Shown here: positions 33,630 through 44,789 of the stretch, one piece after another
Position numbering within the stretch: position 1 is the stretch's first letter
How the letters are laid out: each line of letters starts with the position of its first letter
Source of the DNA: Acanthosoma haemorrhoidale
Taxonomy: Eukaryota > Arthropoda > Insecta > Hemiptera > Acanthosomatidae
Length of the DNA: 64,000 nucleotides
Assembly (NCBI GenBank): GCA_930367205.1
Contig: OV884012.1
Coordinates: forward strand, 47,699,239-47,763,238
Direction: 5' to 3'
The notes under the pieces: model-generated
Databases searched by the model: none
What the model was told of the DNA's origin: nothing
What the model saw: the letters and a program-made list of their open reading frames with translations, nothing else
Translations under genes and position numbers: made by a program

Positions 33630-36080
33630 CATATGTCCAATTGAAGGATCTTCATATATTTAGTATTTTTGAAAATTCGAAATTGTTCAATAATTTTATA
33701 TCTTAGTAAATTTTCTGTAAGCAAAAAAAATATTCATCCGTGTTCGAAATCACGAAACGCATCTCAAATTCTTTCTCTTAATAAAGGGTTATATGTGCAT
33801 AAATATCCCTACCTGCTCAAAAATGCTCTAAACTATGTTTTTTATATACATAAAGAACTAAATTCCTTCCTAAGTCAGAACCGAAATATATTTAATATCC
33901 CAATTATTCACTCTCCGGAGGTTCACATTCAATTGAGATTGTCAAACCACTACCCCCTTTAGAAAAAAACCCAGCTAGCTACTAATGTTTGTGAATTAGT
34001 TTTAAAGAAATGATTCTAAGCAGAAAAATTCATGTAAAAATCCACAGCTCATTGGACACTGTAACTCTTGACTGCCCATTAAGTTAGTAGGTCACAGGGC
34101 CATTTTCTACTCAGATACCAAAGTGGGTTATTAAGACTATGAAGCACGGTAATGGTCTATTCTAGACTACGTTAGGAGAATGTCTGTGGTAAATAGAAGC
34201 TACAAGTAAATGGTGGGTTTTACCTTGGGTTTCGCATAAAGATTTTATGCGCATGCGATAAGAATCACTTTGATATTAGCTCTATTTTATGTCATGGGGT
34301 TTTCAATGTTTTATTTACATTTTTTATAATAAATAATTTTAATTTTTTATTCTGTTGATGATTGATTATTTCTGTTGCATTGTATATAAACATAAATAGC
34401 TCTTAACGTAGATTAACAATGGTTCAATATATTTTGACTTTTTATCTACGTGGAATTTCCATTGTATTATTGATGAATTTAAATTTTGCAAATTGTAATA
34501 TCAAACTGCTGCTAATTTTTTTTTTTTTCATTTGCAACACTTTGAAAGGACAGCAAAAGTTACTGAAACTTCTTATGCATATTAAATCAATGCTTTAACT
34601 GTGGGCACGTCTAATGGTAGAATCTATTATGGATTAATAAATTTGTCTATCCATAGAATAAGTTTTTTAGAAACAGCCAGTTTTGATTTTAAGGGTACTG
34701 ACACAATCATTCTCAAACGTTACTAGTAAAACACGGGTGATTAAGTACAATCCTATTGTGTTGCTGTAGTACGACCTTCATCAATCCATAAACACATTTT
34801 TTAATTAAAATAAAATATACCTAATAATAATAATAAATGTAAATAAATGAACGTAACAAACACTCAACCAGGGGAACAATAAATAATGCTACATACAATG
34901 AATACATTAGATTAAACACGTGATGGAAATTAGTTCCTATAAATTATTGATACTTGCAGAAAAGCGAAGATTTAACTCTAAATGAAATCTGCTCCCATCT
35001 TCTTAAAAACGTCTACAGAGTGGCATTGTACCTAATGACCTTTGCACTCATCGGCCATAGTACCTTAACTTGATAATGGCTAGTGCCAAAATATTGATAG
35101 AGACAAATGAAGATGCATCAGTTTATGCAGTCAAGTGGGTGAGATAACTATATGCTTTTACCTTTCAACAAAACTAAATTTACCAGCTAGTGAAACATTA
35201 CATAACCTGCAGCGATATGTATTTAAATAGGGCTCAAAGACATTTTTTGATGGAATACGTTATTTGTGAATTTAGTTATGTATTTATTGACATATTTTTG
35301 TGTGAAAACCCAAATGTGAACTCTTGTGTTTGTATTGTGAAGATGCTTTAGTTTTTCTTTTTAAAGCTGGTTTCTTGCTTTATTTATTTCATATTGTTTT
35401 TGTTTACATATATTTTGTTTCATGTGTATATGTTTATTTTTCACCTTATATTTTCTTATTTCATTTAACTTTTTTTTATATTGTCATTCTCTACACTTCT
35501 TAAATTTTGGTGGGTCTGATACTGAAAAAAAAACCAGTATATGTTTGGTTAATGTTTATCCTTAAGGCCCATTATAGTAAAGATATTATTTTTATTAAGC
35601 CTCGCTGCTTTCAAAGGAAGATGAACCTGATTTCATTTGAAAAATTTGAAAGTGGCATATTCTTATCAAGATAAAGAGGAACAGGTTTTTTAAATGGTTT
35701 CCAATATAATAAAGCTGACAAGAAGATATATAAGAGAACCGGCCGGTTGAAGTGGTAAATAGTATTATATGAAAATATTTTTACATTTTTTTTCAAAGTA
35801 ATATTTATTGAGAAATACATAATTGAAGACGACAGAAAAATCTGAATGTTCATCAATTTTATTATATTACAAGACCATCAATATTTCTGATATTGCCATG
35901 TGTCATCATGTAGGCCAAGTGTAGGCTGCAAATATCATTGGAAGCGTATCTATGTGTAGATGCCACAACAGTGCAGACAGGGTTTTGGGAGCAGTTTGTC
36001 GTAAAATCTTATTTATAATACACTTAATCACCTCCTCAATATGCTGTACCATTTACTTAACGCTCCCCAGACGGCCCATT
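33630..36080. other. AT-rich non-genic stretch
   Basis: No supported feature. Frames at 33669-33962 and 35611-35856 are A/T-driven and unrecognised. Poly(T) occurs at about 34517. Confidence 0.55.
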
Positions 36081-36200
36081 GCAGAAAAGTTGATGAAATA
36101 TTCTTACTTACTGAAACCCATTTCAAAAAATAAAGCACAGATATGCACGACTGCGACGAAATTCCCACATCCTAACATTGCAGAGATATAAACCAAAAGT
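36075..36200 (+). pseudogene. Possible LINE endonuclease scrap
   Basis: One plus-strand frame reads CRKVDEIFLLTETHFKK. This resembles the 'l.vDi.lLsETHl' motif containing the catalytic glutamate of APE endonucleases in jockey-like ORF2. Stops follow within 20 codons. It precedes an RT remnant of family A type by about 600 bp on the same strand, so both may derive from one heavily deleted element. The evidence is one motif only. Confidence 0.3.
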
Positions 36201-36489
36201 ACTCTAGGTACTAAATGCACAAGAAGAAATTTTACAGTCAATTTCTGACCAATCAGGCCATTTGAACTCACGGATACAAATCCCCTTACCTCACAATACT
36301 CCACAAAGACTTAGAAGGCGAAAAGTTGGAATTGATATCTCTAATAAGAGCAGATCCTAAATACAATAATGGAGAGTTATCACTGGAAGGCCTGGGCCTT
36401 CATGATGCCATGTCATTTCGGTATTACTGTTGTGACTCCATCCCACTGTTCTGAACTAATTAAAAAATTTAAAATGTTAATGAAAAAGC

Positions 36490-36502
36490 AATAATCATTT
36501 CT
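36490..36502. repeat. Target-site duplication, left copy
   Basis: AATAATCATTTCT recurs exactly at 36714-36726 and brackets a 5'-truncated family A tail with a 3' A-rich end. Confidence 0.8.
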
Positions 36503-36713
36503 ACGATATCACGAAGGCCCAGCCACCAGTGAACTCTCACCACTGTACCGTACTAATCAACCTCCACCGAGGATTCCCACACTCCTTACTCCTCTCACAC
36601 CACCTTCAAGCAGGTCCTCCTAGTGCAAGGATCCGATCACCCTAAATATTTTATATTTCTCCCTCATCCTAAAATTCTAACTAGAGAGCTTAGGAAAAAA
36701 TAAATAATAAAAA
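36503..36713 (+). mobile_element. Family A LINE tail insertion (3' UTR only)
   Basis: A 211-bp insertion contains only the family A 3' UTR ('cccagccaccagtgaactct', 'ccaccttcaagcagg', 'ctagagagcttagg') and an A-rich tail. It is bounded by 13-bp perfect direct repeats. It interrupts the sequence just upstream of the older RT remnant at 36745, so it is the younger of the two. It has no coding capacity. Confidence 0.85.
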
Positions 36714-36726
36714 AATAATCATTTCT
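36714..36726. repeat. Target-site duplication, right copy
   Basis: This is the exact partner of 36490-36502, directly after the A-rich tail. Confidence 0.8.
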
Positions 36727-36744
36727 GTACACATCTAAAATTGT

Positions 36745-37479
36745 TGGGACAAACTATCAGAAAGCTACTGTAATCGTTTTCGCCGACGACATTGCGGCTT
36801 ACAGCAGCAGCATGCGCGCACAAAGAGCGCTTACACAGGCCGAGTCAGTTTGTAACGTTATCTGTGACAGACTGGGCATGTTAAACATCAGCGTAAACGC
36901 CGGGAAGACCGACTGCATAATCTTCTCCCTCCAAAAGGGGAAAAAATCCTTGCCAAAATAATATAGCATAGGATGACAAGAGAATTCACCAGCTTTCTCA
37001 ATGAACTATCTGGGTATAAAAATGGATATCTCAATCTCCATTTCTCTACTCATTTTAGTAATAAAATAGAAAAAGTACGACACAGGTCTTACCGGCTATT
37101 GCAGTTGCTAACTTCACCCAACCTGTCACTTTGTCTCAAACTGATGATCTATAAATGTGTCCTCCGGCCAGCACTGCTGTACGGTGCCCCGCTATTTACC
37201 CGCTTTACTGACAATACAGCCAAATGTCACCAACATTTCCAGAATGGGATCATGCGAAAAGTGGTCCGACATACCTCTCTCAAGAGGTTGAAGAACGCTG
37301 ACCTGCACCCGTTGCTTGGTGTGCCGTAGGTAGGCGAGTTCATCCGCCGGAGACAAATAAAGTTTTTTGACTCGTTGCAGCACCTAACCAACCCATTGTT
37401 TAACAATATGACCCCACCAACCCTCCCGCATCGATGGCAACATACTATCGGGGAAAAATTAGGAAGAATTAGTATGTAA
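36745..37479 (+). pseudogene. Reverse transcriptase remnant, family A-related LINE
   Basis: A frame starting near 36745 reads TNYQKATVIVFADDIAAYSS, with the RT catalytic FADD at 36779-36790. It continues LGMLNISVNAGKTDCIIFSL and then breaks with stops and a frameshift near 36960. From 36973 another frame carries THFSNKIEKVRHRSYRLLQL, LKLMIYKCVLRPALLYGAPL and HFQNGIMRKVVRHTSL. An in-frame TAG at 37327-37329 is followed in the same frame by FIRRRQIKFFDSLQHLTNPL to a stop at 37477-37479. These motifs match the family A copies at 8.3 and 24.2 kb, but divergence is greater, indicating a related subfamily. It is inactive. Confidence 0.7.
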
Positions 37480-37622
37480 GTTAATTTTAAGGTTGATCAA
37501 AAAGGTGAGCCCCATCACCTTTATTAGTCAGTTTAGTCCAGTCACGTATAATGTATATCATTATTCTTGTTTATTCATTATATAATTTTTATAAAATAAC
37601 AAAACCTGTATAGCGATACTAC

Positions 37623-37633
37623 AGGAAATACAA
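37623..37633. repeat. Target-site duplication, left copy
   Basis: AGGAAATACAA is repeated exactly at 37863-37873 around a second family A tail. Confidence 0.8.
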
Positions 37634-37862
37634 TCTTTCTCTAAGAATACACTACATTCCTAGAGGGACTCTAAGCCCAGCCACCAGTAGACTCTCACCA
37701 CTGTACCGAAACAACCGACCTCCACCGAGGCTTCCCACACCCCTTAATCCTCTCACACCACCTTCAAGCAGGTACTCCTAGTATAAGGATCCGATTAACC
37801 TAAATATTCTATATTTTTCCCTCATCCTGAATTTCTAACTAGAGAGCTTAGAAAAAAAAAAA
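37634..37862 (+). mobile_element. Second family A LINE tail insertion (3' UTR only)
   Basis: A 229-bp insertion ends in a poly(A) run (about 37851-37862) and is bounded by 11-bp direct repeats. It matches the tail at 36503-36713 nearly throughout and extends about 20 bp further 5' ('cctagagggactctaag'). It lies about 150 bp downstream of the stop of the older RT remnant. It is non-coding. Confidence 0.85.
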
Positions 37863-37873
37863 AGGAAATACAA
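37863..37873. repeat. Target-site duplication, right copy
   Basis: This is the exact partner of 37623-37633, immediately after the poly(A) run. Confidence 0.8.
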
Positions 37874-38194
37874 AAATAATTCATAAATAGATTCACCTGA
37901 GGATCTACAATAATATATAATTATCTGTAAATTTAAAGGCGCTATAAAAAAAAACTTTATTAGTTGCTTATTTTGTTTATATGTAATTTTTATTTTATTA
38001 CTTTTTAGCGATAAATTTGGGCTCAATTCGTTCTGATATATTTTTTTTGCACCCATATTCAGTCCAGTGAATTGATCAAGAAGAATGCAAATAATTTGAT
38101 ACTGTTTTTCACTATTGTCAGATTGAATATTGGCTGTTTGCCGGTTGTTTTCGGTATCGATCGGCAGACAAATAGAAAGGCTTACCGCGGAGGA

Positions 38195-38300
38195 AACATT
38201 TTTTTTTGTTCGTCAGGGGTCGAACCCGGCATGTTGAACAGAGAGAAAAGAGGGCCGTATGGAACCATTGTGCCCTGTTCCCAGACAGCACTCAGTGGGC
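38195..38300 (-). ncRNA. tRNA-like SINE or tRNA pseudogene candidate
   Basis: On the minus strand a polymerase III B-box-like sequence GGGTTCGACCCC (38216-38227) closes a T-arm (CCGGG, loop TTCGACC, CCTGA; four of five pairs). It is followed by about seven bases and an A run (rc of the T run near 38201-38209). About 28 bp upstream on that strand lies TGGTTCCATACGG (38255-38267), a weak A-box. Spacing is tRNA-like. I could not pair a full acceptor stem or anticodon arm, so this is not a functional tRNA. A tRNA-derived SINE head or a retroposed tRNA fits best. Confidence 0.35.
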
Positions 38301-41160
38301 GCTGTAAAAACAGCCTGTCGAACGGTCCCTTAGCCACTTCATTTGCCCAGAGTCAATAGTAGCTCCGCTAAATCCTTACCCTGCGCTCGAGCTCCTCGAT
38401 TAATTCTCTCTTCGTCCGCCCTCTCATCCATTTAAAGCGGAATCTTATCTTTTTTACTCCCTCTCTTTCTCCATCAGATCTTAGAGACTTATCACTTACA
38501 TTCTTGCAAAAAAAGGATTTTTATAGCCCTGAATATTTAGCATGGTTTGAATATTTAGGACGAGAGTCCTCTCTGCAGTATGCCTTACAGTGACTGTTTA
38601 ACTCAAGTCTCAATCAAATGGTGACCTGATCTAGAGGTACCATACCATTAATGAACACGGCGACCTATAACACCATACCGCATATCCGCCCTGTATAGCA
38701 GGTTTTGCATGTGTCCCTTTACTCTCTACCACTGCATTTTTTTCATTGTTTCTTTAATTTGTACCCAATAAACTATTCAAATCAACCATGAATTAAATCC
38801 TATTTTCGTAAACTAAACATGCATTAAATAACAGAGGTAGGTATACTGCGAGAAACAATATCGAGCTGTAGTTGCGGGTTTCTGTGATAGTTTTTAAATA
38901 CTTATTTAATATTTGTGAAGAAAAAAATTCCAAAGTTTCAATTAAAATTTTCTGTGCTATACAAAATTAAATTTCAAACAACTAAAAAATTAACTAAACT
39001 TCGATAACTTAAAATCGACTGGAATGGGGCATTTAATATCCGATTTTTGCTATTGGGTTCCATTCTTTTATTTTTAGGGATACTCTTTTATTCACCGTGG
39101 CTTAACCAATAGTAAAAAAAAATTAAATAAGTCTACAATATCTTCAGAGTGGTAAGTTGAGAAATGTTACAAGTTAGAAAAACAGACCCGATAATGTTTA
39201 TTTTTTTCATACTTTCTGTTAAATTTTAAATAATGCTGAAAAAAATAATCAGGACACGTAGAAGTGTATCGAATTTCATTTTTTAAATTCCTGATCGTTT
39301 AAAAATTATTTTAACGACCACCATCGTAGGTCATGACTTTCAAAAATCATAATATTAATTAGTATTAAGTTTGCAAAACTTACATGTAGGATTATTGGGT
39401 TTATTGACCTACTGTTTTTTTTGTGGACTTTGTCTACGTGATGTACTTAGCAGTGCAAGCCAAATCAATTTGGGTCTAATGCACGGTGGACGGTAACGAA
39501 CCAAAACATAGATATAACATTCATGGACAATGTGTTGCCGCTGAAGCAATTATGCTGAAGCAATTACATGTGTTAAGTAAACTGTGATGGTAAATTTGTA
39601 ACACTATTATTCCTTTATTTATTAATCCTTCATGATTTCATGTTAAACGTGAAAGGTATTGTGTGATCCCTATTGCGTAAACGGTAATGGTTGTCTGAAA
39701 ATTAAATGCTTTGATAACTCACAAATCAATAATAATACAGCACCTATAATGTATTGATTTTAATATTAAAGCTATAATAAAGTACCCATGGAATATAAAC
39801 CATTTCGTTGTTACTTAGAACAATGAAGGTCCGGTGCATTACGAAATTTGTCCAAAACGATTAAGAATGAAAAATGACTGGAATTTAACACGTTCATACA
39901 GACATTTATAGTTTGATGCTTTTGTGTTATTATTAAATGAAAATTTAGGGATGAAGCCCACTGTTTTTGCCTTGCAATAATTCCTGTTTTCTTCTTTTTT
40001 TTTTGGATCTACTCAATATTATTTCCTCGACGTTGAATCTTTTTAGTCATCTCATATGTTCCTAGTCCCTTTATTAGTTATATGTTTATAAAATATGCGT
40101 AATGTAATGTGAGCTAGACATTCCTATTTTGTCCCTTATTGTTATTCTTTAGGTGACAATGTACCAAAATGAAGTATTTTTTTCATTCATTAATTTTTAT
40201 TTCACCACTGTGAATGACATCAGCTGTGAGAAATTTTAAAAAGGGATATAACAAATGCCATTTAATAACATATTCAACACTATCAGGTATGGCAACAGGT
40301 ATGGTCTAAAAATAAATACAAAAAGATATAAAAAATCATATTAAGTAAACATAATAATTAGCTTTAAATTTCGCAAGACTCAATAAATAGCTTATACCAA
40401 ACATTTAAATGGTGATTCCTTATAAACCTTTATTGTACCGTACGCTGATTTGAAAATAGCAAAAGCGTGCCCAACTGGTTTAAAGGGAAATATTCATCTA
40501 GCAAAAACAACTAAATTTTAGAAACTTTGAATATTTTTTCTAACGAGTTTCATTATATTCTTATTTAAAAAAACAAAAAAACAACAATGCTAACACTAAA
40601 AAAAGTGTGAGTGTTACTCGGAAACTACCAAAAAAAAAATAAATAAATAAACAAAAAAAATAGAGGAAAGGCGGAAAAGTGCCAAAAGAAAAAAAAAATC
40701 TTCCGTAATCAGGGAATGTAAATGTAGCAATGCCGGAAGAAAATAATAAAAGTTGGGAATAACTTTTGATAACTCCCAGACCCGAGCTATCAAGGACATG
40801 CCTTTGAGTTTTTTCTTAACACCAATCTTAATATATTCATTATTGTCACAGGAGCACAGACGTAATCAAAACTTGTAAACTCAGTAGTCAGTTTATTAAA
40901 GCAAGCAATATGGTCAAATGTAATAGTTCCATCTTAACAACTGTTTTTTTTTACCCTCTACAAACTTGGACTTCTTCCATAATTCCTTTCCGATTAAACG
41001 TTTTATTCAATTGATATGGCAAGTGAGGATTAAAACTGACATTTGAAAAGAAAACCGTTTTATCACACTGTAGCGACCACTAAATACATAAGATAATTCA
41101 CCCTATACTCTATTTTATATATATTTTAAATTAATTTAAACAACATTACCAAACCATAAA
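38301..41160. other. AT-rich non-genic stretch
   Basis: No supported feature. A moderately GC-rich part (38300-38400) borders the SINE candidate and may belong to it. A-rich and T-rich tracts are frequent around 40560-40700. Confidence 0.55.
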
Positions 41161-41164
41161 TCAT

Positions 41165-41910
41165 TGTATACGTTGTAAACAATAAAGACGCAACCGCAAC
41201 CCAATTAGTTATAGGAGCTGGGGCACCCGCTACCCGTAGCAGGTACTAAACGACCCAAACCAAGGCCCGGGAGACCCTTACCCGGGTCATGTATCAGTGA
41301 CAGGAAGGCCACTAACTGTCAGAGAACAAAGGCCACCACATACTCAACTGGCATTGGGTACAATAAAACCGAAGCTGATTGGCTACTGACGAAGCCAGCT
41401 GGGTATTTAAGACCGGCGGTTAGGGCCTATAATTCATTCTCATGACGACTGGCTGACTGATGGCTTGTAAAACTTGGCCTTCTCATTTATGAAAACCTCT
41501 GCATCTCTCTCTCGCTAAATCTAGCACCTTCTTGGGAGAGACCTCTCCCTAGTGGATGACGGTTGTCGTGGCCCTGCAAACTTACCAAGCTGTGCTTCCC
41601 ATGGCGATCCAGTCTGCCTCTCTCTGGTTCAGACTCACCTTTGGGATTCGGACGGATTTCGGCTACCCTCAGATACCGAGTGTGAATTCGTGGTTATTCC
41701 AAGACCACACAAACTATCTACACTACCTACCCTATACCTCTTCTCCTGAGCATAATGCATTGTCGGGGCACATACCTATCAAATATGGGGTCAGATAGTA
41801 GACCGTCATGAAACGATTGTCCATGTCATTAACTTAATCAACCCTCACTTCGTCACCAGGGCTAGGGTAACTAGGCACCCCCCTCGTGACGACCCGACAC
41901 ACACAGTATT
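41165..41910 (+). repeat. LTR-like regulatory block
   Basis: This GC-enriched block of about 700 bp has the anatomy of a retroelement LTR. It has a CCAAT-like 'tgattggct' (about 41380), a TATA-like 'gggtatttaa' (41401-41410) and an initiator-like 'ttcattctca' about 25-30 bp further on. A pyrimidine-rich leader follows, and the end 'ctcgtgacgacccgacaca' is typical of LTR termini ending in ACA. Two overlapping open frames (41552-41798) encode nothing recognisable. The 5' border and target duplication are not resolved, and no gag/pol is adjacent. A host promoter is an alternative reading. Confidence 0.35.
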
Positions 41911-42400
41911 AAAAATTAAGATAATTTTGTTTCATATACGAAACATTAACTTCACCTTGTACATGTAGCCATTTTTTTATTTTAATTCTGAGCCACATAG
42001 TCTATACTTGTATTTATAGTATTTTATTATCGTTAACAATGTTGATAACTTTTTCATTCATAATTATTTTCTTTGAATAGTTCAATTTTTTTTTTCTGTT
42101 TCAGGTGAGAACCACTGTTTCCATATTTTTAAAAAAATGTAAGTAAAATTGTTTTGTACCAAAACACGAATATATTTTTTTTTACGTAACATAATATCTT
42201 AAAAAAATCTTTATTTGTAAAACTTTAACCACAACAATTGTAGGATATTTTAATTTGGTTAGAAAAGTTAATTGATTTAAAATACTGAAAAGCCTTCAGA
42301 CATCCTTCACAAATAGTGATTACAATACCTACATCGCCTATGGCTCTTTATTTCAATCAACAACTCAAATGTAAACTATAACCTTAAAAAGCACGACTTC
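41911..42400. other. AT-rich non-genic stretch
   Basis: No supported feature. An acceptor-like 'tttctgtttcag' occurs near 42093-42104 with no convincing exon after it. Confidence 0.55.
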
Positions 42401-42412
42401 CTTCATCTGTCT

Positions 42413-42751
42413 TTGGATTCCCTAATATATCTTATTAAAAAATATAATACAGTTCTGAACCCTGATTTTAAACATCGTGTCAGGCAGTCGGATATCCTTA
42501 GCTCTGAGGAAATTTTATTGGGGTTGGGGGGAGTAAGACCGGCTGAGAGAGTGACGGCAGTAACTAGGTTAGGGGGGCTGGGGATTACAGGCCGAAGTGG
42601 GCCTTTGAGGGACCGAGTTGTGAGGCCGGCCACGTATCGGATAATGGAAACGGGCCCACAGGAGCCCGGGGACCTGCTATTGCCTCCAGTAGGCCTTGGG
42701 TCACTGGGGCCTGCTTTCTTTGGTGTATGGACGCCGAGCTACATCAGGTAG
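42413..42751 (+). CDS. Unrecognised 112-codon ORF in GC-rich patch
   Basis: An ATG-started frame of 112 codons has an A/T-rich N-terminal third (MDSLIYLIKKYNTVLNPDFK). The rest is glycine/leucine/arginine-rich (LLGLGGVRPAERVTAVTRLG ... GPAFFGVWTPSYIR), coded by a strongly GC-enriched segment at 42520-42770. An opposite-strand frame overlaps it, as expected for GC-rich DNA. I recognise no domain, signal peptide or membrane segment. A 'cag/gtaggg' donor-like site sits at its end. The sharp composition change suggests inserted retroelement or LTR material, and a real protein is not established. Confidence 0.2.
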   Translation: MDSLIYLIKKYNTVLNPDFKHRVRQSDILSSEEILLGLGGVRPAERVTAVTRLGGLGITGRSGPLRDRVVRPATYRIMETGPQEPGDLLLPPVGLGSLGPAFFGVWTPSYIR

Positions 42752-42770
42752 GGGGGAGGGGTGTCCTGTA

Positions 42771-43555
42771 CGGGACCTACTACATCACAAGGCATTATTC
42801 AGCATTATGTAGCATTATTCAGCCCGTGAAAACTGCACTAAAAACAAAAAGTCGGGTGTTTGCTAGGTTTCTTTGGTAACAGTGAATGCACGGTTTTAAA
42901 GTTTATCGTGATAGTCCTTTCCATAACAACAGAGATGTGGATGCAAGATTAGTGCAGTGGATCACTCTTGAAGCCTTCTTCGTTATCTTTAGTCGAAGAG
43001 ATGGCAGTGTTGTGGGTGAATTTTCCTGAATTATCATAATATATTCATTATCCCGACTCTTTGCCATTCAAGAACAAATATTTACTTACGTAAAGTGGGT
43101 TCTTTGGGAGATAGTATCTGTCCCAGATAATAATTTACAATATTCGAGAAAAAACTATATATTAAAACAAAATAAAAAGGTAAAAAATAATTATATGTTG
43201 ACAAAAAACAAATATTGTTCATGAATTAAAAATGTAAAATTATATAAATTAAAACAATAATAATTTGAAGAAAATATATTTCTTGAAAAACAAAAATAAA
43301 ATATACTATAAAAAATACCTACAAACGGACTTATTGGGGCATAAAAAAGACATTTGAAGGAGTGTTGAAAGAAAAGATTTATTCATTGACAATTAGGAAA
43401 AATTCAAATTTAAATTTTTGCAATTTTTCTTAAAAAAGGCATTGTTTTTTTATTCATTTTCATAGTAAGGTGTTAGACTCTTTTGCTTTGAACTAAAGAT
43501 TCACATTGTTGTTTCATAATCCTTACAAGGCTCAAAATGTAATGCTGAGACAAAG
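42771..43555. other. AT-rich non-genic stretch
   Basis: No supported feature apart from a short duplication ('agcattattcagc' and 'agcattatgtagcattattcagc') near 42790-42825. Confidence 0.55.
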
Positions 43556-43559
43556 AAGC

Positions 43560-44110
43560 CTATTCCTCAATTAAAGCAAGTTCATCCAAGTTATGTGGAT
43601 AAGGCGAACTCGAATGTAACGGGCGTTGGAGTTTATCACAAACATTCCCAATCGGATTCATGTTGGGTAGACAAGCGGGCCAGTACATACGCGTCATTTA
43701 TTGTTCCTCTAAATAACGTTCAACCAACTAGGTCGAGCATTATCATCAACATGAATGACGTTTTTCACGATTTCTTGTAATAAAGAAAAAAAAAGAGGTT
43801 TTATGACATTTCCCGGTTTTTTTTTTGTGCAATCACGTGCTCATTCCTGAACAATGTCAGCTTGGTTTTTCGATTAATTGATATCCCTGCCCATAGCATT
43901 GTTGAACCTCCTCCATGAAACCGTACTGGCTCAGTCACAACTCGATTAAATCACTGGTTTTGCTCTCTCCACTCTCTAAAACTTCGCACGTGATGATGAA
44001 CAACAAAGTTTGATTCGTCAGTAAATCAACAACGATCCTTATCAGTAAACAAACGCGGTGTCGCTCACGAAATCACCTTTCCTCAGGTTTGCCAAAACTG
44101 TATTTCCTTG
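43560..44110 (-). pseudogene. Tc1-like transposase remnant
   Basis: Minus-strand translation in shifting frames gives an ordered series of Tc1/mariner (DDE_3) motifs. These are LTDESNFVVHHH with the first catalytic Asp (44008-44030), VRFHGGGSTMLWAGIS (about 43881-43925), HVDDNARP with the second Asp (about 43731-43755), then MYWPACLPNMNPIGNVCDKL (about 43641-43690) and ahead NLDELALIEE. The normal third acidic residue in 'NPIEN' is Gly here (NPIGN). Stops and frameshifts separate the motifs. It catalysed cut-and-paste transposition in the ancestor; this copy is dead. Terminal inverted repeats were not found. Confidence 0.65.
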
Positions 44111-44789
44111 AATATATCACCTACAATAAGTGTCTTGAGCATTTGGGGAAATTCAAAACATTATTCTATATAACAAATAGAACATAGTTTCTGGGCACAT
44201 GAGGAACATTATTGTTTTTCATACCACCAGTTCTTATATCTTATCCAAACGAGAGTTGCCCGGAGTGTTGTAGAACATGCCATTAAAATTTCAACTATAA
44301 TCGAAACATTTATATTCCTGTCGTGAAATACAATCGTAAAAAGAACGAACGACGTCTATAAAGAAAGATGGAAAATACTTCCTGGCTTAGCTTAATCTTA
44401 AATTTCAATTAAATGAGTGTAATAATATACTAATGTAATAAAAAAACTATTTGTACATATTTCATGTTTTACAAAGTTAGGTAAACTACAATCTCTTTTA
44501 ACAAACATTTGTATTTTTATTTCAGCATTTACAAAAGTTGGTGGGATGTCTTTTATCTACGTAAGGTTCACATTTCGTTTTGCCGATCGTCTCTCGTTGT
44601 GTACCAACCGATAGTCGTTTCAGTCTTTGAATATCACTATTCTCAGATGACATTTTAATGAACTACGAAATCAATCAACTATATACAAACTACAGGTAGT
44701 CCAACGATTAATGATTCATCGGACGAATAATAAAAAAGACTAGACATTGAAGTTCATTAGGGTCCTTAGAATTACGACCCGTATATATG
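44111..44789. other. AT-rich stretch, possible Tc1 5' portion
   Basis: A minus-strand ATG frame near 44650-44530 (MSSENSDIQRLKRLSVGTQR...) could be the N-terminal part of the Tc1-like gene, but no helix-turn-helix motif is clear. Nothing else is supported. Confidence 0.3.

Noticed and set aside
38195..38300. Functional tRNA gene
   Set aside because: Only the T-arm and a weak A-box are recognisable; acceptor and anticodon stems do not pair.
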